DNA of 64,000 nucleotides from the NCBI RefSeq assembly GCF_900129465.1, contig NZ_FSRA01000001.1:682001-746000 (forward strand), read 5' to 3'. This document shows, piece by piece, positions 16,783 through 26,437 of the stretch (its first letter is position 1; the number at the start of each line of letters is the position of its first letter). The translations under genes were made by a program, and so were the position numbers. Below the pieces are notes generated by a model that did not search any database, had not been told where the DNA came from, and was given only the letters and a program-made list of their open reading frames with translations. This stretch comes from Chitinophaga niabensis. Lineage in GTDB: Bacteria > Bacteroidota > Bacteroidia > Chitinophagales > Chitinophagaceae.

Positions 16783-19011
16783 ATGCTGAAGCGTATTATA
16801 CTGCTGCTGATCTGGACCAATTCCCTCAGCGCACAACAGCTCCCTTACCACCCGGATGAGGAGGAAATGACAGGCCGGTATAAACATGCCCGCTTATTGG
16901 ATAGCATCAGCCGGAACACTGTATTTAAAAGTACAGTGAGAGCAAACTGGTCTGTAGATGGCCGGAGTTTCTGGTATGCGAACACCTTAAAGGATTCTGT
17001 TAAGGAATATATTTTAGTAGATGCTGCCAGCGGGAAAAAACGCCCCGCATTTGATCATGCAAAACTGGCTGCAGCTTTGGAGCAGGACCCGCTGCGTTTG
17101 AATATCACGCGCATGGATATCGGTACTAAAACCGCCATGCTGGAAGCAAAGGGAAAATACTGGGAAGTTGATTTGAAAACCTACCAACTCATAAAGAAAG
17201 ATAGCTTCCCTCAACGTGTGTATCCGGACAGGGTATTCCGCCGCAGCCGTTGGCAAAGTTTTTCCACGAGGGGGGAATCGCCGGATAAGAAATGGCATGC
17301 TTTCGTCAAAGAAGGGAATGTATTCATACGTAATAACGAAACAAAAGACACAATACAATACACTACCAATGGCACCAAAGAAAAACCATACGCAGAACTG
17401 GCCTGGTCCCCGGATAGTAAATATGTAGTAGGATATCTCACTAACCCTGCACTGGATACCCTGGTATATTATGTACTTACCAGCGTATCAGGTACTAAAC
17501 GCGGGCAGCTACGTTCACAGAATTACAAACAACCCGGTGACCCTTTCACTACTTATGAGATGCATCTTTTCCCTGTAGATCAGTTAAAAAGCATCAGGGT
17601 CAATACCGAAATATTAGACTTTTTTGAAGCCCCCGTATTGCACTGGCGCAAGGATGATCCGCGGTATTTCAGCTACGAGAAAGTAGACCGTGGGCACCAA
17701 CGTTTCAGGATCATTGAAGTGGATGCACAATCTGGTACCACACGCACATTGCTGGATGAAAAAGCCAAAACCTTTATCTACGAATCGCGCATCTTCACAG
17801 AATATATACCAGCTACTAGTGAAATTATATGGTCTTCTGAAAAGGATGGCTGGCGCCATTTGTATCTGGTAGATGGCCTTACCGGCAATATTAAGAATGC
17901 GATCACACAGGGCGAATGGGTGGTGCGTAACATTGATAGCGTGGATGAAAAGAAGAGAGAGATATGGTTCCGTGCCAGTGGTATGCACGCAGGTGAAGAC
18001 CCTTATTTCATCCATTACTACCGCATTGGTTTTGATGGCAAAAACCTGGTGCAGATGACGCCGGAGAAAGGACAGCACCTGATCACACTTTCCAATGATA
18101 AGAAATATTATCTCGATACTTACTCACAGGTGAACATCCCGCCTGTTACGGAACTACGCCTTACCAGCAATGGCAAGAAAATAGCAGAGATAGAACGCGC
18201 AGATGCCACGGAGTTCTTCAAAACAGGCATACCACCGGTAGAGAGTTTTGTAGCGAAAGGAAGGGATGGCGTTACAGATATCTGGGGGATCATTTGCAGG
18301 CCTTCTACATTTGACCCCACTAAAAAATATCCCATCATTGAAAATATCTACGCCGGCCCGCATGATGCTTTTGTGCCCAAAACTTTCATGGGAACTTTCG
18401 GGGAAATGCAAAGCATGGCAGAGCTGGGTTTCATAGTGGTGCAGATAGATGGTATGGGCACAGCCAACCGTTCAAAAGCCTTTCATGATGTTTGCTGGAA
18501 GAACATTGCAGACGCCGGTTTCCCTGACAGGATCCTATGGATGAAAGCCCTGGGCACAAAATACCCTTATGCAGACACCAGCCGCGTAGGTCTCTATGGA
18601 ACTTCCGCAGGTGGCCAGAACGCTTTGGCAGCTTTGCTGTTCCATCCTGAATTTTACAAAGCTGCCGTTTCTTCCTGCGGTTGCCACGACAACCGGGTGG
18701 ATAAGCAATGGTGGAATGAGCAGTGGATGGGCTACCCTGTTGGTAAACATTACGATGAGCAGAGTAATATCACCAACGTGGATAAATTACAGGGTAAATT
18801 ACTGCTGATCGTAGGAGAAGCAGATACCAATGTACCCCCGGAGTCTACCTACCGTGTAGCGGATGCACTGATCAAATGTAACAAGGGGTTTGAGTTCTTA
18901 CCGATCCCGGGAATGGGCCATAGTGACGGAGGGCCGTATGGCAGGTTGCGTAAGCGTAATTTCTTTGTGCGGCACCTGTTGGGAGTGGAAACGCCCCTGG
19001 TAATAAAGTAA
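16783..19011 (+). CDS. Secreted S9 family peptidase, dipeptidyl-peptidase IV-like
   Basis: 742 residues. A hydrophobic leader (LKRIILLLIWTNSLSAQ) suggests periplasmic location. The N-terminal ~470 residues form the DPP-IV beta-propeller and the C-terminal part is an alpha/beta hydrolase with a full triad: Ser608 in YGTSAGGQNA, Asp681 in GEADTNVPPEST and His713 in GMGHSDGG. Family enzymes cleave N-terminal dipeptides, often after Pro or Ala. The Glu pair of the propeller that fixes the substrate N-terminus was not pinned down, so oligopeptidase activity remains possible. It precedes a two-component system by 67 bases on the same strand and is divergent from the amino-acid permease. Confidence 0.88.
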   Translation: MLKRIILLLIWTNSLSAQQLPYHPDEEEMTGRYKHARLLDSISRNTVFKSTVRANWSVDGRSFWYANTLKDSVKEYILVDAASGKKRPAFDHAKLAAALEQDPLRLNITRMDIGTKTAMLEAKGKYWEVDLKTYQLIKKDSFPQRVYPDRVFRRSRWQSFSTRGESPDKKWHAFVKEGNVFIRNNETKDTIQYTTNGTKEKPYAELAWSPDSKYVVGYLTNPALDTLVYYVLTSVSGTKRGQLRSQNYKQPGDPFTTYEMHLFPVDQLKSIRVNTEILDFFEAPVLHWRKDDPRYFSYEKVDRGHQRFRIIEVDAQSGTTRTLLDEKAKTFIYESRIFTEYIPATSEIIWSSEKDGWRHLYLVDGLTGNIKNAITQGEWVVRNIDSVDEKKREIWFRASGMHAGEDPYFIHYYRIGFDGKNLVQMTPEKGQHLITLSNDKKYYLDTYSQVNIPPVTELRLTSNGKKIAEIERADATEFFKTGIPPVESFVAKGRDGVTDIWGIICRPSTFDPTKKYPIIENIYAGPHDAFVPKTFMGTFGEMQSMAELGFIVVQIDGMGTANRSKAFHDVCWKNIADAGFPDRILWMKALGTKYPYADTSRVGLYGTSAGGQNALAALLFHPEFYKAAVSSCGCHDNRVDKQWWNEQWMGYPVGKHYDEQSNITNVDKLQGKLLLIVGEADTNVPPESTYRVADALIKCNKGFEFLPIPGMGHSDGGPYGRLRKRNFFVRHLLGVETPLVIK

Positions 19012-19066
19012 AGGGAGATTTGTTAATGAGTGTTAAAACATTGATGCATGAATCGGGATCTGCACG

Positions 19067-19074
19067 TACATTTA
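19067..19074 (+). promoter_or_regulatory. -7-like element of the histidine kinase gene
   Basis: TACATTTA, one base off TAnnTTTG, followed by CGGC and the ATG at 19079. The spacing of 4 bases matches that at 21186-21193 and predicts a leaderless mRNA. Confidence 0.4.
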
Positions 19075-19078
19075 CGGC

Positions 19079-20434
19079 ATGTATAAACGTACCTGGTGGA
19101 TCATATTGCCTACTGTGCTTACTGTGCTGGCATTCCAGACGTACTGGCTGGTGGCTACGTACAGGGATCAGCGCAGGACTTTCTATAACCAGGCGAAGGA
19201 TGCATTGCAGTATACATATGACCAGGCTTTTATGGAAAGCCTGGTAACTGTGCAGATGAAACAGTTGCATTCCTCCCCCAAAGCTATAGACAGTGCCATC
19301 AGAGATATAATGGAGGAAAACGAGATCTCCTTCAGCAGCACTATCATAGCCTCTGATACAATGCGTGGGTCCACTTTGAAGAATGCCCGTACGACTACAA
19401 TGTCCCGCGAGGATCTGCAGCCATTTCTTTCCAGCATATTGTCCAACATGCCGGGGTTGCGCCCGGATAGTCAGAAAGTATTAAAGACCTACATAAAAGA
19501 ATTAGCTGCACGGGGTATTGGAGTAGGCGTTGAGTTGTCCTATGCAAAAAACACGGATACTACCGGTAATCACATTAGCATACCCTTGTCTATATCGGAG
19601 CCGGATAATAAGCTCCATGCCCGTTTCTCAGGTGTGGGAAACTACCTGATGAAGAAGATGAGCGGGCCGGTGATCATCTCCCTTATCTTATTGCTGATCG
19701 TTGCAGGCTGTATATGGGTATTGTGGCGTATCATTATGCGGCAAAAAGCACTGGAAGCCATGCGCAGCGATTTCATCAGTAATATTACACATGAACTGAA
19801 AACACCGGTGGCTATCCTGAGTACCATCAATGAATCGCTGCTTACCTATAACGGGATGGATGATAAGAACAAAACGGAAAGATACCTGCGCCTGTCTAAA
19901 GACGAACTGAATAAATTACAGGGGCATATAGAAGAGATCCTAACCCTGTCTAAAATGGAGAACGGCATCGCGCTGGCTGAAAGTAATGAAGTGTTGTTGC
20001 CGGAGGTGCTCAATATGGTGCAGCAGCGTTATATTCACCTGCCCGGCGTTTATATCACTACCGTGATGGAAGTAACGGAAACGATAGTGCAAACGCACCG
20101 GGAATCATTGTTTACCATCCTCAACAACCTGGTGGATAATTCCATTAAATATGCAGACAAGCCGGAAAAACGGATAGAACTGCGCGTAAAGCAACAGGAT
20201 ACCAGTTATCTTTTCAGCGTAACAGATAATGGCATTGGCATCAGTAAAGAACACCTTCCTTTTATCTTCGATAAATTTTACCGTGTGCCGCAAGGCGACC
20301 TGCACAACGTTAAGGGTTATGGCCTTGGGCTTAGTTATGTGAAGGAATTGGTGAGCAGGCTGGGTGGCAGTATCAAAGTATCCAGCACTCCCGGCAGCGG
20401 TAGTTTGTTCACCTTTAAAATACCCGGAGCATGA
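19079..20434 (+). CDS. Membrane sensor histidine kinase
   Basis: 451 residues. TM1 is at about 6-27 and TM2 at about 195-217, flanking a periplasmic sensor region of ~165 residues with no recognised domain. HisKA follows with the phospho-acceptor His238 in ITHELKTPVAIL, then a HATPase_c domain: N box LNNLVDNSIKYA, G1 DNGIGISKEHLPFIF and G2 GYGLGLSYVKELV. It autophosphorylates and signals to the response regulator, whose ATG overlaps its stop (ATGA at 20431-20434). The gene order suggests that the pair controls the outer-membrane receptor/GLPGLI genes downstream, which is inference. Confidence 0.93.
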   Translation: MYKRTWWIILPTVLTVLAFQTYWLVATYRDQRRTFYNQAKDALQYTYDQAFMESLVTVQMKQLHSSPKAIDSAIRDIMEENEISFSSTIIASDTMRGSTLKNARTTTMSREDLQPFLSSILSNMPGLRPDSQKVLKTYIKELAARGIGVGVELSYAKNTDTTGNHISIPLSISEPDNKLHARFSGVGNYLMKKMSGPVIISLILLLIVAGCIWVLWRIIMRQKALEAMRSDFISNITHELKTPVAILSTINESLLTYNGMDDKNKTERYLRLSKDELNKLQGHIEEILTLSKMENGIALAESNEVLLPEVLNMVQQRYIHLPGVYITTVMEVTETIVQTHRESLFTILNNLVDNSIKYADKPEKRIELRVKQQDTSYLFSVTDNGIGISKEHLPFIFDKFYRVPQGDLHNVKGYGLGLSYVKELVSRLGGSIKVSSTPGSGSLFTFKIPGA

Positions 20435-21120
20435 GTAAGGTGAAGTTGTTATTAGTAGAAGATGAGCAGGTACTGGCCAGCGTGATCAAAGAAACGCTGG
20501 AATTAAACGGGTTTGAAGTATGCTGCGCCGCCAATGGCAAAGAGGGCTGGGAAATGTTCCGTTCCTTTTCCCCGGAGGTTTGCGTAGTAGATGTGATGAT
20601 GCCCAAAAAGGATGGCATCACCCTGGTGGAAGAGATCAGGATGACAGATGACGAAATTCCCATTGTATTCCTCACCGCGAAAACAACTACTGCTGACGTA
20701 ATCCGCGGGCTTAGCGTAGGTGCGGATGATTATATTAAAAAGCCCTTTAGCATTGAAGAATTACTGCTTCGTGTACAGGGGCTCCTGCGGCGTTCAAAAG
20801 TAAATGCAAAGAAAGCTGCCGGTAATGGTGTTTACCAGATAGGTGCTTATGTATTCGACAGCCATCGCCAGGAGTTAAATTTCAAAGGAGAAGTGCGGCG
20901 CCTCTCTCAACGGGAAACGGATATCTTAAAGATCCTGGCAGATCACCTGAATGAAATAACTCCCCGGAAGGCCATGTTGCTCAATGTATGGGGCGATGAT
21001 GGTTTCTTTAATGCCCGCAACATGGACGTTTACATCACCCGCATCCGCAAATACCTGCAGCAGGATGCTTCCATACAGATCATCAATGTTCGCAGCGTAG
21101 GTTTTAAACTTATCGCGTAG
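20431..21120 (+). CDS. OmpR/PhoB-family response regulator
   Basis: 229 residues. Receiver domain (about 1-120) with the phosphorylation site Asp54 in VVDVMMPKKDG, Thr in FLTAKTTT and the conserved Lys104 in YIKKPFS. The C-terminal Trans_reg_C winged helix (about 130-228) has LSQRETDILKIL and the DNA-recognition part NARNMDVYITRIRKYL. It is co-translated with the histidine kinase by a four-base overlap. Downstream, 77 bases away, starts the outer-membrane receptor with a strong -7 element, so that receptor may be the direct target. Confidence 0.95.
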   Translation: MSKVKLLLVEDEQVLASVIKETLELNGFEVCCAANGKEGWEMFRSFSPEVCVVDVMMPKKDGITLVEEIRMTDDEIPIVFLTAKTTTADVIRGLSVGADDYIKKPFSIEELLLRVQGLLRRSKVNAKKAAGNGVYQIGAYVFDSHRQELNFKGEVRRLSQRETDILKILADHLNEITPRKAMLLNVWGDDGFFNARNMDVYITRIRKYLQQDASIQIINVRSVGFKLIA

Positions 21121-21185
21121 CAAAGTTTTAACATTCATTAACACTACATACATACCCGTTAACCCATTCCGCAGGTCCGCTGAAA

Positions 21186-21193
21186 TAGCTTTG
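21186..21193 (+). promoter_or_regulatory. -7 element of the outer-membrane receptor gene
   Basis: TAGCTTTG matches TAnnTTTG exactly; the four bases CGGT follow, then the ATG at 21198. No clear -33 TTTG is visible, which fits a promoter that needs an activator such as the adjacent response regulator. Confidence 0.5.
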
Positions 21194-21197
21194 CGGT

Positions 21198-23912
21198 ATG
21201 AAACAGTTATACTTTTCTTCTTTATTGTTGCTGCTTTCAATATCGCTGCAGGCACAGGTGGTGGCAGACAGTACTTCCCGTAAACCATTAGCCGGGGCTT
21301 CCGTTCTGGTCACCGGTGCAAAGGATACCTCCATCATTACAGGTAACGATGGCCGTTTTAGCATAACAGGTTTTCCCCGGGGAGATTATGGCATTACACT
21401 TTCCTACCTGGGTTACCCCACCCATCGCACCCGTTTTAATATACCGGGAGCATTACCGGATACATTGTTCCTTTCCGCAAGAGGAAGAGATCTGAAAGAA
21501 GTGGTGGTGATCAATGATGCCCCCGCTATCAGCATGAAAGGAGATACTATTGAATACAATGCAGATAAGTTCAAAACAAAGGACAATGCGGTAGTAGAAG
21601 ACCTGCTGCAAAAACTCCCGGGTATCCGGGTAGATCGTGATGGCAGCATCAGGGCACAGGGCCAGGCGGTACAGCAGGTATTGGTGGATGGCAAGGAGTT
21701 CTTTGGCAATGATCCCACAGTGGCCACTAAGAACCTCCCTGCAGACCTGATCTCAAAAGTACAGGTGCTGGATAAGCAAAGCGAAATGGCTGAATTTACC
21801 GGCATCGCAGATGGGAACAAAAAGAAAGTGATCAACCTTGTTACAAAGAAAGACCGTAAAAGAGGCTTGTTCGGAAATGTAAGCGGAAGCCTGGGTGATC
21901 ACGATCGTTATGAAGCAGGCGCCAATGTCAACAGCTTCAGCGGCGAACGCCAGCTTTCCCTGCTGGCTAAGACAAACAATGTGAACCGGTCTGGCTTTAC
22001 CGGGGGAGAATTGTTACAGATGATGATGAAAGACCCCGGAATGGCAGATAACCTGCCTCCCTTCGTATATGCAGAACTGATGAAAATGAAAGGTGTTAAG
22101 ATAGATGTAAGCGGAGGAGACATATCCAGCCTTTTAAGACCTGTCGGTTATACGGATGTCCGCTACGGAGGGATCAATTTCAATAACGACTGGGATAAGC
22201 TGAAATGGCGGAGCAGTTATTTTCACAACGGCTCAGATAGCAGGAACACCTTTGCCCGCGACCGCCAGAACTTCCTGGCAGATACTTCTTATGTATACCA
22301 GCAGGAGGGTACAACCCGCAACAGGAACGATGAACACCGGCTGGAGATGTCTGCGGAGTATAAGCTGAACGATAGGAATACCATCAAGGTAAGCCCGAAA
22401 CTAAACAGGGGCACTTATGCAAACAATCAGCAGGAGCAATACCGTTCCTTCTCAACAGACAGGAAAACGCTGCTAAATGAAGGCACACAAGCCACCAGTT
22501 CCGCAAGTACCAATGATCATGCAGGTGTAAATATCCTTTTGATGCACAGGTTTGCCAGGAAAGGGCGCACCATGGCAGTATCCTTTTCACCTGGCTATTA
22601 CAGGAACAGGTTTTCATCGCTGAACCATACCCGTAGCCGTTATTACAATGTGCCAGGCACAGAAGGACTGGACCAGGAAACAAACAGTACATCCACCAGC
22701 GGTACCTTTTCAGGAAGTATCAATTACACAGAACCACTTAGTAAAACACTCAGCCTGCAACTTACGGAAGAGGCCTATTACAACGGATCTGCTACAGACA
22801 AGATCGTAAAAGACATCAATACAAAAGCAATAGACGAGCGGTTCAGTGATAATTACAGCACAGCATCATTCAGGAACAGGGCAGATGTTCTTTTATCTGC
22901 CCGGTATAAAAAACTGGAATTCTCGGCAGGTACTGCATTTGAACAGCATAAACTGGATGGGCTTTCCAGCAGAAAAGGATATGAAGTGGAAAAGGATTTT
23001 ACTGCCTTACTGCCGCATCTCTATTTGCAATACCGCTTTTCAAACCTCCGCAAACTGGAACTGAACTACAACACCTCTGCCAGTATGCCGGGCATGGAGC
23101 AATTGCAGCCGCTGGAAGATAATTCCGTAGCCATGGTTACCCGCAAAGGAAACCCTGATCTGCAACAATCATCAGATCACCGTATATCTCTTTCTTTCAC
23201 CAATAACAGCAAAGACCAGCAACGTTCCCAATACCTCCGTATGCAGTATAACCTCGGAAGGCAGAAGATTGTAGACCAGGTGATGCTGGATGCCAGTACC
23301 GGAAGACAATTGATTGCTCCCATCAATGTAAACGGAAATTATGATGCCGGTATGGATGCTGGTTTTTCTTTCCCGGCGGGGCAAAGCGGTTCTTATATCA
23401 ATTTCGGGGCAGGTGTTTTTTATACAAAAAATACAGGGTATACCAATGGACTGCCTAATTACGCTACCAGCTGGGTATTCAGGCCGGAAGCCGGTTACTC
23501 CGCTTACTTCGGCAAAAATATCAGCCTGCAGGTGAAAGGGAATGCCAGTTATAACAACCGCCGTTTTGATCAGCGCAAAGAACAATCCTGGTCCTTCAAT
23601 TATAATATCAGCCCCATGTTTACCCTGCCTGCCCGCATGGTGCTGGAACTGGAATGGGATGGTTATGCCAATACCGGCCTGGCTGCAGGTTACAATATCA
23701 GCGTGTACCTGTTGCATATATCCTTAACAAAGCAATTGGGAAAGAACTTCTCCCTGAGGCTGGATGGCCGCGATCTCCTGAACCAGAATAAGAGCATTCA
23801 GCGTACTTCCGGTAATGGCTACCTGGAAGATGTACGTAACAATATGCTGGGCCGTTATGGCATGCTCGGCATCATTTATAAACTGAAATTTTTTCCAAAA
23901 CCAAAAGCATAA
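21198..23912 (+). CDS. TonB-dependent receptor-like outer-membrane beta-barrel protein
   Basis: 904 residues. Signal peptide MKQLYFSSLLLLLSISLQAQ, then a carboxypeptidase-regulatory-like domain (about 22-100: PLAGASVLVTGAKDTSIITG), a plug-like region with GIRVDRDGSIRAQGQAVQ and VLVDGKEFFGNDP, and a ~600-residue barrel. This architecture is that of the Bacteroidota outer-membrane beta-barrel group that co-occurs with GLPGLI proteins rather than SusC/SusD. The GLPGLI partner follows by one base, so the two are one operon. Likely a receptor or transporter for peptides or metals; no substrate signal is seen. The two-component system just upstream may regulate it. Confidence 0.85.
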   Translation: MKQLYFSSLLLLLSISLQAQVVADSTSRKPLAGASVLVTGAKDTSIITGNDGRFSITGFPRGDYGITLSYLGYPTHRTRFNIPGALPDTLFLSARGRDLKEVVVINDAPAISMKGDTIEYNADKFKTKDNAVVEDLLQKLPGIRVDRDGSIRAQGQAVQQVLVDGKEFFGNDPTVATKNLPADLISKVQVLDKQSEMAEFTGIADGNKKKVINLVTKKDRKRGLFGNVSGSLGDHDRYEAGANVNSFSGERQLSLLAKTNNVNRSGFTGGELLQMMMKDPGMADNLPPFVYAELMKMKGVKIDVSGGDISSLLRPVGYTDVRYGGINFNNDWDKLKWRSSYFHNGSDSRNTFARDRQNFLADTSYVYQQEGTTRNRNDEHRLEMSAEYKLNDRNTIKVSPKLNRGTYANNQQEQYRSFSTDRKTLLNEGTQATSSASTNDHAGVNILLMHRFARKGRTMAVSFSPGYYRNRFSSLNHTRSRYYNVPGTEGLDQETNSTSTSGTFSGSINYTEPLSKTLSLQLTEEAYYNGSATDKIVKDINTKAIDERFSDNYSTASFRNRADVLLSARYKKLEFSAGTAFEQHKLDGLSSRKGYEVEKDFTALLPHLYLQYRFSNLRKLELNYNTSASMPGMEQLQPLEDNSVAMVTRKGNPDLQQSSDHRISLSFTNNSKDQQRSQYLRMQYNLGRQKIVDQVMLDASTGRQLIAPINVNGNYDAGMDAGFSFPAGQSGSYINFGAGVFYTKNTGYTNGLPNYATSWVFRPEAGYSAYFGKNISLQVKGNASYNNRRFDQRKEQSWSFNYNISPMFTLPARMVLELEWDGYANTGLAAGYNISVYLLHISLTKQLGKNFSLRLDGRDLLNQNKSIQRTSGNGYLEDVRNNMLGRYGMLGIIYKLKFFPKPKA

Positions 23913-23913
23913 C

Positions 23914-24603
23914 ATGAAACATTTATCAGCAACCGTAATTTTTATTATGTTCTGTTTGCCGTTGATGGCACAGGATAACACACAGGGTAAGATCAATTAT
24001 AAGATCCGTGTAAACGTGCATGCCAGTCTCAAGCCGGATCAGCTGCAGTACAAAGATGTTATCCCTGAATTTATAGACCAGGAAGCTGTTTTCCTTTTCA
24101 AAGGCCGGCACGGGCTGGTAAAAAGCAGTGAAGGAGGAATGGAAGAGAAAGAAGGAGATGTAAGTGTTCAGGTAAAGATGGGCAACGAGAACGGCGTCAC
24201 TTATGTAGATATGGATACAAAACAAAACCTTCAACTGGTGAAAGTAGGGGATAAGGAATACCTGTTTTCCGGGAAAGGTGATAATGGTGGTGAAAATAAT
24301 GTGAAGCTTGATATTAAAGGAAAGGAAATAGAAACAGGAGAAACCCGGAAGATCCTGGGCTACGATTGTAAAAAGGTGATCGCCGGATCGGGTAAGGATA
24401 AGGTTGTTTACTGGTACACCACCACACTTCCCATCCTGGGAGGAGCATTGGGCTTCATGAGTGGAAAAGGCCTGGTACTGGAAATGGAGAGCCCGGTCTT
24501 TTCATTCAAAGCAACATCCGTACAATTTCAGCAGGTGGCTGATGCAGATGTACTGCCACCCAAAGGTTTGAAAACAATAAGCGACATGAAAGATGCAAAA
24601 TAA
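23914..24603 (+). CDS. GLPGLI family protein
   Basis: 229 residues with signal peptide MKHLSATVIFIMFCLPLMAQ. The C-terminal half has the family pattern: ETRKILGYDCKKVIAG, a WYTTTLPILGG segment and GKGLVLEME, which replaces the canonical GLPGLIL. GLPGLI proteins are periplasmic or outer-membrane-associated companions of TonB-dependent barrel proteins in Bacteroidota; their role is not established. It starts one base after the receptor stop, so it must be co-transcribed and possibly coupled. A wobble-rich hairpin with a T tract closes the operon. Confidence 0.85.
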   Translation: MKHLSATVIFIMFCLPLMAQDNTQGKINYKIRVNVHASLKPDQLQYKDVIPEFIDQEAVFLFKGRHGLVKSSEGGMEEKEGDVSVQVKMGNENGVTYVDMDTKQNLQLVKVGDKEYLFSGKGDNGGENNVKLDIKGKEIETGETRKILGYDCKKVIAGSGKDKVVYWYTTTLPILGGALGFMSGKGLVLEMESPVFSFKATSVQFQQVADADVLPPKGLKTISDMKDAK

Positions 24604-24610
24604 ACAACCA

Positions 24611-24640
24611 GGGTGGTCTTTAAAAGAGATCGCCCTTTTT
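24611..24640 (+). terminator. Rho-independent terminator after the receptor/GLPGLI operon
   Basis: GGGTGGTCTTT (24611-24621) folds onto AAGAGATCGCCC (24624-24635) with three G-U pairs and a tiny loop, followed by TTTTT at 24636-24640. Confidence 0.65.
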
Positions 24641-24712
24641 ATTACAACAGCAACGGCTACATATTACCAAAAATAATCCCTACCTTACTTTTCAGAAAGC
24701 TGCCATTCAGGA

Positions 24713-25294
24713 ATGCCGCATAACGTTATACCAAGCCCGGCTGACCACACAGTATGGGAAAAGTTCAAACATGGAGATCGGGAGGCTTTTGCACTATTGT
24801 ACCGCACGCATATTCATATGCTTATTGCCTATGGGATGCGGATTGCCAGTGAACAAAATGTGGTGAAGGATGCTATCCAGGATCTGTTCATGGAATTATG
24901 GCGCTCGAAAGAGCAGCTCCAACCCCCGCGTTCTATAGAAGCATACCTGCTCAAAGCGCTCCGTTATAAGCTCATGCGTAACGCTAAAGTACAACAACGT
25001 TACCAGGCAGAGGTCCCTGATGAGGCGGACCCCCTTAATATAGAATCCAGCATTTTACTCCGGGAAACAGAAAACCTGCAGAAAGAGCAGATCCAAAGGG
25101 CTATTGCCCAATTACCCCAGCGCCAGCAGGAAGTGATCAACCTCCGTTTTTTCCAGGGATGCAGTACGGAAGATGTGGCCGGCATCATGGGGCTTAATTA
25201 CCAATCCGCCACCAACCTGCTTCACAGGGCTGTTTTACACCTCCGGAAATTCCTGGGCTCAGGGCTTCTCCTTTTTTTCTTAAAAATAATCTGA
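24713..25294 (+). CDS. ECF sigma factor (SusC/FecR-linked, FecI-like)
   Basis: 193 residues. Sigma region 2 is at about 20-90 (DREAFALLYRTHIHMLIAYG ... VVKDAIQDLFMELW) and region 4 at about 128-180 (AQLPQRQQEVINLRFFQGCS ... EDVAGIMGLNYQSATNLLHRA). It is followed by a FecR gene and a SusC with STN domain, the standard trans-envelope signalling set. After region 4 there is a short hydrophobic tail (FLGSGLLLFFLKII), matched by a similar tail in the second ECF factor at 42214. It should direct transcription of the SusC/SusD genes when released by FecR. Confidence 0.9.
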   Translation: MPHNVIPSPADHTVWEKFKHGDREAFALLYRTHIHMLIAYGMRIASEQNVVKDAIQDLFMELWRSKEQLQPPRSIEAYLLKALRYKLMRNAKVQQRYQAEVPDEADPLNIESSILLRETENLQKEQIQRAIAQLPQRQQEVINLRFFQGCSTEDVAGIMGLNYQSATNLLHRAVLHLRKFLGSGLLLFFLKII

Positions 25295-25355
25295 TCCCAC
25301 TGAGTATCCGGGACAGGTATCGTACACTACTTATTAAAGCGCTTAATCTCTTTGT

Positions 25356-26384
25356 ATGTCGTATTCACAACAGGAACTGGAAGCATTGCTGCAGAACGAT
25401 GAATTTATCAGCTGGGTGTTAAGCACCCGGCCGGAGGAAAATGTTCAATGGCAGAACTGGGTGCAGCAGCATCCGGACAGGGAAGCGATGGTGAAAATGA
25501 TCCGAAGTATACGGGAAGCAGAAAAAGAAGCTGCAAACAGCCATGATCTGGCAGACCAGATCTGGCACGATCTGCAAAGCCAGCTGGAAACACCGGTGCG
25601 CCAAATGAACTGGCGCCGGTATATTGCTGTGGCTGCTGTGATAACACTGTTAGCTGCAGGAGCCTGGTGGTTTACAGGAATGGAAAAAACAGAAAAGAAG
25701 GGACTGCTGCTGCAGAAGGCGAGCAAACATGAGCTGATAGCTAAAAACACTGGCTCCAGCCTGCAGACACTCTACCTGCTGGATGGTACACGCATTACCT
25801 TAAGCCCTAAAAGCACTTTACACTATTCCCGCCTCATGTCTGGCAATAAAAGAGAAGTATCCCTGGAAGGAGAAGCCTTTTTTGAAGTGGCCCGCGATGC
25901 TAACCGCCCCTTTTACGTATATAGTGGTAACATCATTACCAAAGTACTCGGCACCAGCTTCCGCGTGAAAGGAGATGAACAGATAGTAGTAGCCGTAAGA
26001 TCAGGAAAAGTAGCCGTTTCCCGCAAAGAAAGTACAACAGAGCAGTTTATCCTGTTGCCCAATGAGCAGGTTATTTTTAATACCAGGCAGAACACTTTGC
26101 AGAAACTGAATGTTACTGATGTAGCCATATTGGCCAACCCCGTACCGGCACCTGCCGTATTAAACTATGATGAAGCACCTGTGGGAGATGTACTGGATAG
26201 TTTAGCAAAGATGTATGCGGTAGATATACAATACAATCATTCCCTGTTTGCGAAATGCAGGGTAACAGTAGCGCTGGACCAGGAATCTTTATATGAGAAA
26301 CTGACAGTATTGTGTAAAGTAGTGGGCGCTAATTATGAAATAATAGATGAAGCTATAAATATAACAGGACAGGGATGTAACTAA
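25356..26384 (+). CDS. FecR family anti-sigma factor
   Basis: 342 residues. An N-terminal cytoplasmic part (1-86) is followed by one transmembrane helix at about 88-106 (YIAVAAVITLLAAGAWWF), the periplasmic FecR domain (about 120-215, with LYLLDGTRITLSPKSTLHY and LEGEAFFEVARDANRPF) and a C-terminal STN-like DUF4974 domain (about 265-340). FecR proteins hold the ECF sigma factor and receive the signal from the STN domain of the outer-membrane receptor, here the SusC 53 bases downstream. CTCTTTG just before the ATG hints at a promoter of its own, but co-transcription with the sigma gene is as likely. Confidence 0.92.
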   Translation: MSYSQQELEALLQNDEFISWVLSTRPEENVQWQNWVQQHPDREAMVKMIRSIREAEKEAANSHDLADQIWHDLQSQLETPVRQMNWRRYIAVAAVITLLAAGAWWFTGMEKTEKKGLLLQKASKHELIAKNTGSSLQTLYLLDGTRITLSPKSTLHYSRLMSGNKREVSLEGEAFFEVARDANRPFYVYSGNIITKVLGTSFRVKGDEQIVVAVRSGKVAVSRKESTTEQFILLPNEQVIFNTRQNTLQKLNVTDVAILANPVPAPAVLNYDEAPVGDVLDSLAKMYAVDIQYNHSLFAKCRVTVALDQESLYEKLTVLCKVVGANYEIIDEAINITGQGCN

Positions 26385-26437
26385 TACTATTCCGTTCTGC
26401 GAAGAACAGTGAACAATTTAATGTCAACCAAAATAAT

